Part shown: piece by piece, positions 17,138-25,485 of the stretch
Position numbering within the stretch: position 1 is the first letter of the stretch
How the letters are laid out: each line of letters opens with the position of its first letter
DNA from: Methylotenera sp.
GTDB taxonomy: Bacteria > Pseudomonadota > Gammaproteobacteria > Burkholderiales > Methylophilaceae
Direction of reading: 5' to 3'
DNA length: 64,000 nucleotides
Assembly: GCA_013141075.1 (NCBI GenBank)
Contig: JABFRQ010000004.1
Span: forward strand, 67,073-131,072
Made by a program: the position numbers and the translations under genes
The notes under the pieces: generated by a model
Databases searched by the model: none
The model's input: only the letters and a program-made list of their open reading frames with translations
Told to the model about the DNA's origin: nothing

Positions 17138-17641
17138 ATGTCGAAATTAATTGCACTTGCAACAAGTATTGCTGTTTTAGGGGGTGTGTGGGCATTTTTA
17201 GCATTAAACCCACTCGCTGGCGCTGCATTGGTTTGGGTTGGTTTTATTGCGTGGGGTTGCTACTTCCATACAGGCGGCGATAACGCTGCATTGCAAAAAA
17301 CAATCGCAGGTATGATTTTTGGTGCGGTAATGGCTGGCATTGCATTAGCACTAGTAAGCGGCGGCGCATTAGCTGGTTTAGGCGCGCTAGGTGCACCGTT
17401 AATTATTGCAGCTACAGTATTCCCTTTAGTTGCAGTTGCTGGCATGAACTTGCTTTCAGTTGTTCCAGCTAACGTTTACGGCTACGCTGCAACAGCTGGT
17501 TTAGCTTTAACAGCAGGCACAGCAGGCAATGCAACCATGATGAATATGTCAAACCCAGTGTTGTTAGTGGCAGTTTCAGTTGTGCTAGGTGCATTGTTCG
17601 GCATGGCTTCGGGTAAACTTGCTGGTATGCTTGGTAAGTAA
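17138..17641 (+). CDS. DUF1097-like integral membrane protein
   Basis: 167 residues, almost entirely hydrophobic, with about five membrane segments and high Ala/Gly. The WVGFIAWGCYFHTGGD region and the Gly/Ala-rich following helices resemble DUF1097 (YcdZ-like) proteins, function unknown. The start at 17138 has a strong AGGAG ribosome site at 17126-17130; the upstream in-frame start at 17099 lies within the AT-rich leader and is rejected. A strong intrinsic terminator follows at 17661, so this is a monocistronic unit with a large regulated-looking leader. Confidence 0.75.
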   Translation: MSKLIALATSIAVLGGVWAFLALNPLAGAALVWVGFIAWGCYFHTGGDNAALQKTIAGMIFGAVMAGIALALVSGGALAGLGALGAPLIIAATVFPLVAVAGMNLLSVVPANVYGYAATAGLALTAGTAGNATMMNMSNPVLLVAVSVVLGALFGMASGKLAGMLGK

Positions 17642-17660
17642 TAGTTTTAAGTAATTGAAT

Positions 17661-17690
17661 AAAAAAACCGCCTTCTAGGCGGTTTTTTTA
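17661..17690 (+). terminator. Intrinsic terminator after the DUF1097 gene
   Basis: AAAAACCGCC / GGCGGTTTTT stem with a short loop and a T7 run, 19 bp after the stop codon. The flanking A-run makes it usable for the convergent gene at 17712 too. Confidence 0.9.
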
Positions 17691-17711
17691 TTGCTAACTA
17701 ATTATGCGTAA

Positions 17712-18584
17712 TTAGTTTTTTTGCACTTTAAAACCATAATAAGTGCCAAACTCACCCTCAGTCTCGTTAAACACAAACATCATGCCATTGGCATAGCCTG
17801 CACCAGTAAAGTGGTTATTTGAGCGTAGCTTTAATGTTTTTGGAAGTTCGCTTTTACCCACAAACTTTCCATTTAAATCAAAAGCCAGCACTGCTTTGTG
17901 GTCAATGTCTAATATGACTAATTCCTCACCTTTAATGCCGCTGTAGGCAATAAAGGTATCGCTTATATCATCAAAAGCAGCACCTGTTTTTGTTAAGTCT
18001 AAATTGATTTCACTTAACGGCTCGCGCGATTTTAAATCAACCACTAATACTTTATTACTACGCCCTTGTTTTGCGTAATATTGGTTGGTATTGGGATTGT
18101 AGCTTGGCATGGTGTTGGCATCCCCAAAAGCTGGGTTGTGGCCGATAATATCTGTAGAAGACGTTTTAACTTCTCCAGTTTCTGTTAAATCAATGGCGAA
18201 AATGCCTGTATTTGGTAAAAAACCACCAAAACTTGAAATGTTATAAGTAACCGTTTCAAGCTTTTTTGTGTTGGTGTTGTAATAAATTGAGCGATTGTCA
18301 TAGCCTGGTAGTGCTGAGCTTACATATTTACCATCTTCATCATATGTATGTATTTGTGATTTAGAAATAGGCGCTTCTGTTTCACTACCCATTGGCGCTA
18401 GGCCGCCATCTGCAATGTAGTAACGTTTAAAATTGGCGGCATGCGCTACAGTCATTGGGCGTGTTGACGGTGCTTTTGCAAGAGCAATTTTAATGCCGAC
18501 TTGTGCCTCGGCTAATACTTCAGCTTGGGCGGGTGGAATCACCGTGGCTAAGGTTGCGGTAAATAACAGGGTTGAAATGCGCAT
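17712..18584 (-). CDS. Secreted protein, beta-propeller-like, unknown function
   Basis: 290 residues with a signal peptide (1-21, ends PPAQAEV). The remainder is beta-rich and has repeating short blades of the style FAIDLTETGEVK, VLVVDLKSREPLSEI, LVILDIDHKAVLAFDL and VFVFNETEG-like ends, which suggests a six- or seven-bladed propeller of the NHL/YVTN sort. No catalytic residues are recognised, and there is no membrane segment beyond the signal. It is transcribed convergently with the DUF1097 gene and follows queA after 55 bp, but has no evident functional link to either. Fold call is inference. Confidence 0.6.
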   Translation of the reverse strand: MRISTLLFTATLATVIPPAQAEVLAEAQVGIKIALAKAPSTRPMTVAHAANFKRYYIADGGLAPMGSETEAPISKSQIHTYDEDGKYVSSALPGYDNRSIYYNTNTKKLETVTYNISSFGGFLPNTGIFAIDLTETGEVKTSSTDIIGHNPAFGDANTMPSYNPNTNQYYAKQGRSNKVLVVDLKSREPLSEINLDLTKTGAAFDDISDTFIAYSGIKGEELVILDIDHKAVLAFDLNGKFVGKSELPKTLKLRSNNHFTGAGYANGMMFVFNETEGEFGTYYGFKVQKN

Positions 18585-18639
18585 GAAAATTCTTTCGTTA
18601 AGTTGGTTTTAGTAATGCTAGCGTAGAAAAACGTGTAGT

Positions 18640-19698
18640 TTAGTCGTCATTGGTTTGCATTCGTTCAATAAGCATCGCATCGCCGTAACTAAAAAAGCGA
18701 TACTGCTGTGCAATCGCATGTGCATAGGCATTTTTAATGTTTTCAACGCCTGCAAAAGCTGACACTAACATAAGCAAAGTGCTTTTAGGTAAATGAAAGT
18801 TAGTAAACAAACGATCTACCACCTTAAAGCGATGACCTGGTGTGATAAATATATTAGTTTCACCGCTTGTTGCTTGTAGTTCGCCATTAGGGTTGGATTC
18901 AGTGCAGCGTGCAGCACTTTCTAATGCGCGCAAGGCAGTGGTGCCGATGGCGGTGACTTTGCCACCGCGCAATTTAGTTTGCGCAATCATATCAATCGTT
19001 GCTTGCGAAATATGGTACAGCTCACTATGCATTTTATGCTCACTGATATTATCCACACGCACAGGTTGAAAAGTACCCGCCCCTACGTGTAAAGTAACGT
19101 AAGCAATATCAACCCCTTTTTGCTTGATTTTTTCTAACATTATCTCGTCAAAATGTAAGCCAGCCGTAGGCGCGGCAACCGCACCTAGATGCTTACTAAA
19201 TACTGTTTGGTAACGCTCGTCATCTTCATTGGTGGCCTCGTGCGTAATGTAAGGCGGCAAAGGCAGTGCACCGTGCTGCGCCAATAAATCTAACACAGAA
19301 GCATCACTTAAAAAGCGCAACTCAAATAAATCGTCATGGCGCGCAGTGACTTCTACATCAAATGCATCTGCTAACTTTAATTGACTACCAATTTTAGGCG
19401 CGCGTGAAGCTCGCACGTGTGCGTAAGCAGTATGCTGGTTAATGACCCGCTCAATTAACACTTCAACATTACCGCCAGAATGCTTTTGGCCGAACAGCCG
19501 TGCCTTAATCACACGGGTATCATTAAATACCAGCAAGTCACCAGCCTGCAGGTAATCTGGCAGGTCGATAAATAAATCATCGCTTAAGTGACCATCAACG
19601 CCATTCAGGCGCAGCAAGCGGCTAGCGGTTCTTTCGGTAGTTGGGTGTTGGGCGATTAAATTTGAGGGTAATAAAAAATCGAAATCTTGTGTACGCAT
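18640..19698 (-). CDS. queA: S-adenosylmethionine:tRNA ribosyltransferase-isomerase
   Basis: Transfers the ribosyl part of SAM to 7-aminomethyl-7-deazaguanine in tRNA, giving epoxyqueuosine. Start [19 protein letters not shown] at 19698 is the family N-terminus; an in-frame ATG 9 bp upstream (19707) is possible. Conserved blocks [26 protein letters not shown] and [19 protein letters not shown] are present. At 352 residues it is of normal length. The tgt-yajC-secD genes that often follow queA are not here. The tRNA-Leu gene lies upstream in divergent orientation. Confidence 0.96.
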   Translation of the reverse strand: MRTQDFDFLLPSNLIAQHPTTERTASRLLRLNGVDGHLSDDLFIDLPDYLQAGDLLVFNDTRVIKARLFGQKHSGGNVEVLIERVINQHTAYAHVRASRAPKIGSQLKLADAFDVEVTARHDDLFELRFLSDASVLDLLAQHGALPLPPYITHEATNEDDERYQTVFSKHLGAVAAPTAGLHFDEIMLEKIKQKGVDIAYVTLHVGAGTFQPVRVDNISEHKMHSELYHISQATIDMIAQTKLRGGKVTAIGTTALRALESAARCTESNPNGELQATSGETNIFITPGHRFKVVDRLFTNFHLPKSTLLMLVSAFAGVENIKNAYAHAIAQQYRFFSYGDAMLIERMQTNDD

Positions 19699-19759
19699 AA
19701 TTCTCATAGCTTGCTATAATAGCGAAATCGCAAATTATACAGCAATGTATTTTCAATAG

Positions 19760-19846
19760 GCCGGGATGGCGGAATTGGTAGACGCACGGGACTCAAAATC
19801 CCGCGTTGGCGACAACGTGGGGGTTCGATTCCCCCTCCCGGCACCA
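19760..19846 (+). tRNA. tRNA-Leu (anticodon CAA)
   Basis: 87 nt including an encoded CCA. Acceptor arms GCCGGGA / TCCCGGC pair fully. The D arm is GGCGGAATTGGTAGAC, the anticodon stem is CGGGA / TCCCG around loop CTCAAAA giving anticodon CAA (reads UUG), a long variable arm (GTTGGCGACAAC) marks a class II tRNA, and the T arm is GGGGGTTCGATTCCCCC. Confidence 0.97.
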
Positions 19847-19848
19847 CT

Positions 19849-19878
19849 AAAAGCCTAGATGCATATCTGGGCTTTTTT
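19849..19878 (+). terminator. Intrinsic terminator of tRNA-Leu
   Basis: AAAAGCC-AGAT / ATCT-GGGCTTTTTT stem-loop starting 2 bp after the tRNA CCA end and ending in a T6 run. Confidence 0.8.
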
Positions 19879-19881
19879 GTA

Positions 19882-19930
19882 TTCTGCAACATTTACATGC
19901 GCTTAAGAAGCGCATGTAAATGTTGCAGAA
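19882..19930. repeat. 23-bp perfect inverted repeat downstream of tRNA-Leu
   Basis: Arms 19882-19904 and 19908-19930 are perfect reverse complements (outer part TTCTGCAACATTTACATG, inner GCGCTT) separated by only 3 nt. No T-run follows, so it is not an ordinary terminator. It lies between the tRNA terminator and the oxidase operon. Confidence 0.9.
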
Positions 19931-19973
19931 ATGTAAATTTCCGCTTGAGGGAAATCTCTTTTTGTGATATTTT

Positions 19974-19987
19974 TTGATATGCGTCAA
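19974..19987. promoter_or_regulatory. Candidate FNR/ANR-type site upstream of the oxidase operon
   Basis: TTGAT-ATGC-GTCAA matches the TTGAT-N4-ATCAA consensus at 9 of 10 positions. It is 61 bp before the DUF2244 start codon, which heads the cytochrome oxidase genes. One isolated match in AT-rich DNA, so moderate support. Confidence 0.4.
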
Positions 19988-20048
19988 AATGTCGCACAAG
20001 CGTGTGTTGTATGGGGGCTTTTTAAGCTTTTTTACACAAAGGTAGTCT

Positions 20049-20528
20049 ATGCCAGTTGTAGATCTTGGCTGTAAAGTCATCGCAAGGCCAAATAATTCAC
20101 TATCACCTAGCGATGGAGTTAAGTTGCTTGCGGTAATGGCTGTGGTGGCGTTAGTAATTGCTTTAAGTTTCGCGCGGATAGGGGCTTGGTTAGTGTTGCC
20201 ATTTGCAGGTTTGGAAATTTTGGCATTCGCTTACGCGTTTTATTACGTACATTTGCATTCAAGTGATTTTGAGAGCATTACGATAGAAGAAGATCGCGTT
20301 ATAGTGGAAAAAAGAAATTATAAGGAATTTAGCACTACCGTCTTTCAGCGATACTGGGCACAAATCAATGTGCGTGATGTCGAAGATAAAAATGGTGCTA
20401 ACGGTAAGAGCGGGCTTTTTATAAGTTCGCATGGCAATGAAGTGGAGTTTGGTAGAAATTTTATCAATGATGAGCAGCGCACAATATTGGCGCGTGAACT
20501 CAAGCAAAAATTAAAAAACATCAACTAA
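20049..20528 (+). CDS. DUF2244 family membrane protein
   Basis: 159 residues with two adjacent membrane helices (about 24-42 and 47-65: VKLLAVMAVVALVIALSFA, WLVLPFAGLEILAFAYAFY) and a C-terminal soluble beta-rich domain (ESITIEEDRVIVEKRN, GLFISSHGNEVEFGRNF). This is the DUF2244 layout. It stands 22 bp before ctaC, as in many alpha- and betaproteobacterial oxidase loci, so an accessory role in oxidase biogenesis is likely but unproven. It may be translated as the first gene of the ctaC operon. Confidence 0.88.
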   Translation: MPVVDLGCKVIARPNNSLSPSDGVKLLAVMAVVALVIALSFARIGAWLVLPFAGLEILAFAYAFYYVHLHSSDFESITIEEDRVIVEKRNYKEFSTTVFQRYWAQINVRDVEDKNGANGKSGLFISSHGNEVEFGRNFINDEQRTILARELKQKLKNIN

Positions 20529-20550
20529 TTTAAGTTTTGGAGTAAGTTTT

Positions 20551-21723
20551 ATGCAAGGTTTTAGAAAGATTGTTTTAGGTGTTTCGGCGTTGTTGATTTC
20601 GCTCAGTGCTCGCGCTGATTACGCGTGGAACTTTCCAGAGCCTGTTACGCCAATGGCGCTAGACACATTGCATGTGCATAATAAATTTATGCTAATTTCA
20701 ATGGCCATTTTCTTTGTGGTGCTAGCCATTATGATTTACTCTATTTTTGCGCATCGTAAAAGTAAAAACTTTAAACCTGTTGCTGATAAAGCACCATCCA
20801 CTGCGACTGAGATTTTTTGGACACTAATCCCTTTTGTGATTCTACTGTTAATTGACTTTGTGATTATGGGTATCCCTGCTTATCACAGCGTGGTGATGAT
20901 GGAAGATACCCGCAATGAAGCTAAAATGGTGATTAAAATTACTGGCTCACAATGGCGCTGGCAATATGAGTATTTAGATGGTGACGCTAAAGGCATTAAA
21001 TTTGTAAGTAATTTATCTACGCCAAAAGTGCAAACAGATAAAGGCTATGAGGGTGTAAAAGATGAGCAGTATTTGCTCGAAGTTGATAATCGCTTGGTGT
21101 TGCCAGTGGGTGAAAAAGTTCGCATTTTAATGACGGCGACTGATGTGTTGCACAATTGGTGGGTGCCGCAATTCGGATCTTCACGCGTGGCTGTGCCTGG
21201 TTTTATTCGTGAAACATGGGTGCAAGTTGATAAGGCTGGTACTTATCGTGGGCAGTGTAAAGAGTTGTGTGGCAAAGGTCATGGCTACATGCCTATCGTA
21301 GTGGACGCGGTGCCTATGGAAGAGTACAAGGCTTGGGCTGTTGCCAAAAATGCAGAGATGGCTAAAGCTGCTGCAGGTTCTGACAAAGAGTGGACTAAAG
21401 ATGAGTTGGTTGCTGAGGGCAAGGTAGTTTATGAGAAAAACTGCGCCGTGTGTCACCAAGCTTCTGGCGCTGGTTTGCCGCCAGCATTCCCTGCATTGAC
21501 GGGTAGTAAGATAACAACTTCACCTATTTTTGGCGCGGATGGCAAATACTTAAAAGATGGCCATTTAGATCGCGTGTTAAATGGTGTGAGAGTAATGCCT
21601 GCATGGAAAGCATTGTTGAATGACACGGAAATTGCAGCGGTGATTACTTATGAGCGTAATGGCTTAGGTAATAGTGTCGGTGATGTATTGCAACCGTCAC
21701 AAGTGAAGGCGGCGCGTCAATAA
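20551..21723 (+). CDS. ctaC: Cytochrome c oxidase subunit II with fused cytochrome c domain
   Basis: Takes electrons from cytochrome c via the dinuclear CuA centre and passes them to subunit I. Order of parts: signal peptide (1-22), two membrane helices (about 48-70 and 90-110), cupredoxin domain with CuA ligands in VLHNWWVPQFGS and CKELCGKGHGYMP, then a C-terminal cytochrome c domain with haem motif CAVCHQ near residue 300 and an axial Met in RVMPAW. At 390 residues the fusion is caa3-like. The operon goes on to ctaD after 63 bp. Electrons may enter directly through the fused haem c. Confidence 0.96.
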   Translation: MQGFRKIVLGVSALLISLSARADYAWNFPEPVTPMALDTLHVHNKFMLISMAIFFVVLAIMIYSIFAHRKSKNFKPVADKAPSTATEIFWTLIPFVILLLIDFVIMGIPAYHSVVMMEDTRNEAKMVIKITGSQWRWQYEYLDGDAKGIKFVSNLSTPKVQTDKGYEGVKDEQYLLEVDNRLVLPVGEKVRILMTATDVLHNWWVPQFGSSRVAVPGFIRETWVQVDKAGTYRGQCKELCGKGHGYMPIVVDAVPMEEYKAWAVAKNAEMAKAAAGSDKEWTKDELVAEGKVVYEKNCAVCHQASGAGLPPAFPALTGSKITTSPIFGADGKYLKDGHLDRVLNGVRVMPAWKALLNDTEIAAVITYERNGLGNSVGDVLQPSQVKAARQ

Positions 21724-21786
21724 TTTTATTTATAATTTAACTTAAAAATCAGTAAATTATTTAGCATTAGTAATTAGGAGAAAGCA

Positions 21787-23379
21787 ATGAGTACAACAAC
21801 GGTAGCACATCATGACGACCATGCTGAACACCCTACGGGGATTATGCGTTGGTTAACCACTACTAACCATAAAGATATTGGTACGATGTACCTAACTTTC
21901 TCACTGATTATGTTTTTAGTGGGTGGTAGTATGATTTTGGCAATTCGTGCTGAATTATTTCAGCCAGGCTTGCAATTATTAAACCCAGAGTTTTTTAATC
22001 AGCTTATTGGCGTGCATGCGTTAATTATGATTTTTGCTGCGTTAATGCCAGCTGCAACAGGCTTTGCTAACTGGATGATTCCGTTGCAAATTGGCGCGCC
22101 AGATATGGCGTTGCCGCGTTTAAATAACTGGGGCTTTTGGCTCTTGCCACCCTCAGCAATCTTACTAACATTACCGTTCACGCTTGCATTATTTGGCATT
22201 GGTGATGGTGCGTTGGCTACTGGCTGGACATTCTATCCACCTCTATCAGTACAAGGCGGTATCGGCGTTGACTTTGCGATTTTCGCGGTTCATTTGTTAG
22301 GTATTTCTTCAGTATTAGGCTCAATCAATATTATTGTGACTTTGTTCAACATGCGCGCACCTGGCATGACTTTGATGAAAATGCCTATGTTCTGTTGGGG
22401 TTGGTTAATTACAGCATTTTTGCTTATTGCTACCATTCCAGTGCTAGCTGGTGCGGTGACTATGTTATTAACAGATCGTCACTTTGGTACGCACTTCTTT
22501 GATGCGGCTGGCGGCGGCGACCCAATTATGTTCCAGCATTTATTTTGGTTTTTTGGCCACCCTGAAGTTTACATTTTGTTATTACCAGTTTGGGGCTTCA
22601 TCCCACAAATTTTAGAGGCATTTTCACGTAAGCCAATGTATGGCTACAAAGCACAAGTGTATTCATTGTGGGCTATTGGAGCACTTGCAGTGGTAGTTTG
22701 GGCGCATCACTTCTTTACAGCTGGTATGCCTGTGCCAGCATTACTTTATTTTATGTATAGCACCATGGCAATTTCATTACCATTAGCTGTGTTGTTCTTC
22801 TGCTGGATTAAAACAATGTGGAAAGGCTCTATGAGCTTTGAAACACCAATGTTATTTGCAGTGGGTTGGATTATTTTATTTGGTATCGGTGGTTTAACAG
22901 GTTTAGTGCTTGCTGACGTTGCTGCAGATGCGCAATATCACAATAGTTACTTTGTGGTTGCCCATTTTCACTACACGTTATTTGCTGGCGGTATTATGGG
23001 TATTATGGCGGGTACTTATTACTGGTTACCTAAAATGACTGGTCATATGTATAACGAGAAATTAGGTAAACTACATTTCTGGTTAACTGCTATCTCATTT
23101 AACATGACATTTATTCCACAGTTCTTTTTAGGTTTAGCAGGTATGCCACGTCGTATTCCAGACTATGCATTACAGTTTGCTGAGTTTAATATGATTTCAA
23201 CTATTGCCGCGTTTGTGCTTGGTTTGTCACAACTGATATTTGTTTACAATATCGTAAGCTGCGCTAGGGGCGGTAAAAAGGCAACTGATCAAGTATGGGA
23301 AGGCGCAAAAGGCTTGGAGTGGACATTGCCATCACCGCCGCCTTATCACAGCTTTACCGAGCAGCCAGTAGTGAAATAA
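21787..23379 (+). CDS. ctaD: Cytochrome c oxidase subunit I
   Basis: Catalytic subunit with haem a, haem a3 and CuB; reduces O2 to water and pumps protons. 530 residues, 12 membrane segments. Low-spin haem His in IGVHALIMIF, CuB/Tyr motif WFFGHPEVYILLLPVWG, HH pair in VVWAHHFFTAGM and haem a3/a His pair in FVVAHFHYTLFAGG are all there; the D-channel pattern (NHKDIGTMYL region) identifies the A-type aa3 class. A good AGGAG ribosome site precedes the ATG. A strong hairpin follows 8 bp after the stop. Confidence 0.98.
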   Translation: MSTTTVAHHDDHAEHPTGIMRWLTTTNHKDIGTMYLTFSLIMFLVGGSMILAIRAELFQPGLQLLNPEFFNQLIGVHALIMIFAALMPAATGFANWMIPLQIGAPDMALPRLNNWGFWLLPPSAILLTLPFTLALFGIGDGALATGWTFYPPLSVQGGIGVDFAIFAVHLLGISSVLGSINIIVTLFNMRAPGMTLMKMPMFCWGWLITAFLLIATIPVLAGAVTMLLTDRHFGTHFFDAAGGGDPIMFQHLFWFFGHPEVYILLLPVWGFIPQILEAFSRKPMYGYKAQVYSLWAIGALAVVVWAHHFFTAGMPVPALLYFMYSTMAISLPLAVLFFCWIKTMWKGSMSFETPMLFAVGWIILFGIGGLTGLVLADVAADAQYHNSYFVVAHFHYTLFAGGIMGIMAGTYYWLPKMTGHMYNEKLGKLHFWLTAISFNMTFIPQFFLGLAGMPRRIPDYALQFAEFNMISTIAAFVLGLSQLIFVYNIVSCARGGKKATDQVWEGAKGLEWTLPSPPPYHSFTEQPVVK

Positions 23380-23386
23380 AATATAT

Positions 23387-23421
23387 AAACCCAGTTAAAC
23401 ATCAATTGTTTAACTGGGTTT
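23387..23421 (+). terminator. Hairpin between ctaD and the small assembly gene (attenuator-like)
   Basis: Perfect 14-bp stem AAACCCAGTTAAAC / GTTTAACTGGGTTT with a 7-nt loop, followed by only a weak T-rich stretch (TAATTT). It lies 7 nt after ctaD and 7 nt before the next start codon, so it probably damps transcription or protects the 3' end of ctaD mRNA rather than ending the operon. Confidence 0.7.
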
Positions 23422-23428
23422 AATTTGG

Positions 23429-23548
23429 ATGGATATGGAAAATAAAGAAACAAGTAAAAAAAGTGGTAGTAAGAAAATTGCTTATATTTTAGGTGGCATT
23501 GCGTTTGTTTGGTATGTAGTGTCGATGTTCACAATATGGCACAATTAG
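23429..23548 (+). CDS. Cytochrome oxidase small assembly protein (39 residues)
   Basis: A 39-codon reading frame beginning ATGGATATGGAA; Met3 is an alternative start. Its N-terminal half is Lys/Ser-rich (MDMENKETSKKSGSKK) and its second half is one membrane helix (IAYILGGIAFVWYVVSMF). This position (after ctaD, overlapping ctaG) and shape match the short assembly proteins annotated in betaproteobacterial oxidase operons. The last 13 bp overlap the first codons of ctaG in another frame, so translation is likely coupled. Exact function is not known; I infer help in subunit I or CuB assembly. Confidence 0.75.
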   Translation: MDMENKETSKKSGSKKIAYILGGIAFVWYVVSMFTIWHN

Positions 23549-24108
23549 ATGAAGCAAAAGAACTAACTCAAAAAGAGCGGCTTGATTTTAAAAATAAAAA
23601 TCTAGTACGTAAACTTATATGGATGGCGATAGGCTCTTTGTTATTTGCATTTGCACTAGTGCCTTTATATGACGTACTTTGCAGTTTGACGGGTTTGAAT
23701 GGTAAAACTAATAATACTGCTGAAGTATTGTCAACTGCAAAAGTAGATAACACGCGTTGGGTTGATGTGCAGTTTACAACCAGTGTAATGCCAGGGTTGG
23801 GTTGGAATTTCTATCCAAAGCTAGGCAGTGTTAAGGTGCACCCAGGGCAAATTGAAACGGTGATTTTTGTTGCAAAAAATACAACAAATGAAGTTGTGGT
23901 TGGTAGGGCTGTGCCGAGTGTTACGCCTGGTATTGCAGCGGCTAATCTTAAGAAAATTGAATGCTTTTGTTTTGTAAATCAGTCACTTAAGCCTGGAGAA
24001 GAAAAAGAAATGCCATTACGTTTTTTTGTTAGCCCTGCGCTACCAAAGGACGTATCTGAGATGACATTGTCATATGCCTTTTTCCCATCAGCCTTGGTAG
24101 ATAAATAA
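23536..24108 (+). CDS. ctaG: Cytochrome c oxidase assembly protein CtaG (Cox11)
   Basis: Membrane-anchored copper chaperone that inserts CuB into subunit I. 190 residues: a cytoplasmic N-terminus, one membrane helix (LIWMAIGSLLFAFALVPLYD, about 27-46) followed by the conserved VLCSLTGLNGKT, then an Ig-like periplasmic domain with the copper-binding CFCF motif (IECFCFVNQSL) and the MPLRFFVSPALP segment. Start ATG 23536 (MAQLDEAKEL) lies within the small assembly gene; a GTG/ATG further upstream would add a run unlike the family. Precedes ctaE by 100 bp. Confidence 0.96.
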   Translation: MAQLDEAKELTQKERLDFKNKNLVRKLIWMAIGSLLFAFALVPLYDVLCSLTGLNGKTNNTAEVLSTAKVDNTRWVDVQFTTSVMPGLGWNFYPKLGSVKVHPGQIETVIFVAKNTTNEVVVGRAVPSVTPGIAAANLKKIECFCFVNQSLKPGEEKEMPLRFFVSPALPKDVSEMTLSYAFFPSALVDK

Positions 24109-24208
24109 GGTTTAAGTTTTATTGAAGTTTGATTGACCGTTTTAGGTAGGGTTTTGGCGAGAGCCGTTGTGAGTTTAATATTTTATAAAAAATGTACGGG
24201 AGTTTTGC

Positions 24209-25117
24209 ATGGCAACACATTCTAACAATCATTATTACGTACCGCACGGTAGCGTTTATCCATCAATTATATCTGTAGGATTATTATCGCTAGCGTCAGG
24301 TTTTATTTTCACTTTGGCAACGGATAAAAGTAAAGAATTAGCTTATTTACACACACCAGGTAAATGGATGATGATATTAGGCGCGCTCATCATTTTAGCT
24401 ATGACGTTTAAGTGGCTAAGCTCAGTGGTTACTGAAAGCCTCACAGGTCAATTTAAAGGCTGGGAAGACAAGTCATTCCGTATAGGTATGATTGTATTTA
24501 TTAGTTCTGAAGTCGCATTTTTTGCGGCATTTTTCGGCGCATTGTTTTATATGCGCGTGTTGTCAGTTCCAGATCTAGCAGCTTTTGACCCTTTGTATAC
24601 CCCTTATAAAGACTTCGTAGGCACATGGCCTTCAATAGGCCCTGGTGGCATGGTGTTGGGTACAGAGTATGTGCCAGACCCTAAATTTATGGCTATGGGC
24701 TGGAGTGGCCTGCCAGCAATCAACACAGCATTGCTACTTACATCAGGTGCAACCATCACTTGGGCGCATTGGGCGTTAATTAAGAATAATCGTAAACAAC
24801 TTATTATTGGCATGGCGCTAACCGTTGCACTTGGGATTGCCTTCTTGATTTGCCAGGGTCTGGAATATCATCACGCGTATACTGAAATGGGTTTAACGCT
24901 TGGTAGTGGTGCTTATGGCGCTAGCTTCTTTATGTTGACAGGTTTTCATGGCTTTCATGTGCTGCTTGGTACACTCATGTTAATTGTTATTTTATTGCGT
25001 TGCATGAAAGGTCATTTTACACCTGAGCACCATTTTGGTTTTGAAGGTGTTGCATGGTACTGGCACTTTGTAGATGTGGTTTGGCTAGGCTTGTTTATAT
25101 TTGTATATATACTCTAA
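24209..25117 (+). CDS. ctaE: Cytochrome c oxidase subunit III
   Basis: Integral subunit without redox centres that stabilises the oxidase core. 302 residues with seven membrane segments. Family signatures: WWxxV-type entry (HSNNHYYVPHGSVYPSI), FISSEVAFFAAFFGALFYMR, LLTSGATITWAHWALIKNN, TGFHGFHVLLGTLMLIVILLR without breaks in order, and the C-terminal WHFVDVVWLGLFIFVYIL. The loop between helices 3 and 4 is long, as in betaproteobacteria. ATG 24209 has a GGGAG ribosome site. A strong terminator ends the ctaC-ctaE transcript. Confidence 0.97.
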   Translation: MATHSNNHYYVPHGSVYPSIISVGLLSLASGFIFTLATDKSKELAYLHTPGKWMMILGALIILAMTFKWLSSVVTESLTGQFKGWEDKSFRIGMIVFISSEVAFFAAFFGALFYMRVLSVPDLAAFDPLYTPYKDFVGTWPSIGPGGMVLGTEYVPDPKFMAMGWSGLPAINTALLLTSGATITWAHWALIKNNRKQLIIGMALTVALGIAFLICQGLEYHHAYTEMGLTLGSGAYGASFFMLTGFHGFHVLLGTLMLIVILLRCMKGHFTPEHHFGFEGVAWYWHFVDVVWLGLFIFVYIL

Positions 25118-25128
25118 TTCAATGTATT

Positions 25129-25160
25129 AAAAGGGCGATGCTTTAGCATCGCCCTTTTTA
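25129..25160 (+). terminator. Intrinsic terminator after ctaE
   Basis: AAAAGGGCGATGC / GCATCGCCCTTTTT stem with a T-run, 12 bp after the ctaE stop. The opposing A-run would also serve the convergent DUF2909 gene. Confidence 0.92.
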
Positions 25161-25208
25161 TTTTAAAGCGAAAATGCTGTCATCTTGACTCAATGTGCAA
25201 CGGTAATA

Positions 25209-25400
25209 TTAACCTAATAGGCCAAAATAGTAGCCAAGCATCAATAGAATAAATAGTGTTATAGAAAGGCCGATGCGAATAGTAAGCGCTTTAACGGTTC
25301 TTTCACCGCCCGTTTTATCTTTTGCTAAGAAATACAGTGCTGAAAATAAACTGCCAACAATGGCAATTAACGCCAATACAATAATAATTTTTACCAACAT
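25209..25400 (-). CDS. DUF2909 family twin-transmembrane protein
   Basis: 63 residues with two membrane helices (MLVKIIIVLALIAIVGSLFS and a C-terminal ITLFILLMLGYYFGLLG) joined by a basic hinge with KDKTGGERTVKALTIRIG, the DUF2909 signature. Start at 25400 rather than 25433, because the extra 11 residues (MLVLVQTLGKF) do not belong to the family. It sits opposite SURF1 in the oxidase locus, the common position in betaproteobacteria, so a part in oxidase assembly is probable but unproven. Confidence 0.85.
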   Translation of the reverse strand: MLVKIIIVLALIAIVGSLFSALYFLAKDKTGGERTVKALTIRIGLSITLFILLMLGYYFGLLG

Positions 25401-25485
25401 AAATTTACCCAATGTTTGAACTAGAACAAGCATTATGAGACCAATTGACTAATCAAACAAATTTAGTTGTGAGCCAAAATTTAGC

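Noticed and set aside
19847-20048. Phage or island attachment site at the tRNA-Leu 3' end
   Set aside because: No integrase, no repeat of the tRNA 3' end is visible in the window, and the genes that follow are the conserved oxidase locus.
25177-25195. Pho-box-like CTGTCAT-CTTG-ACTCAAT after ctaE
   Set aside because: Only one good heptamer, located between two gene 3' ends, so it cannot act as a promoter element for either.
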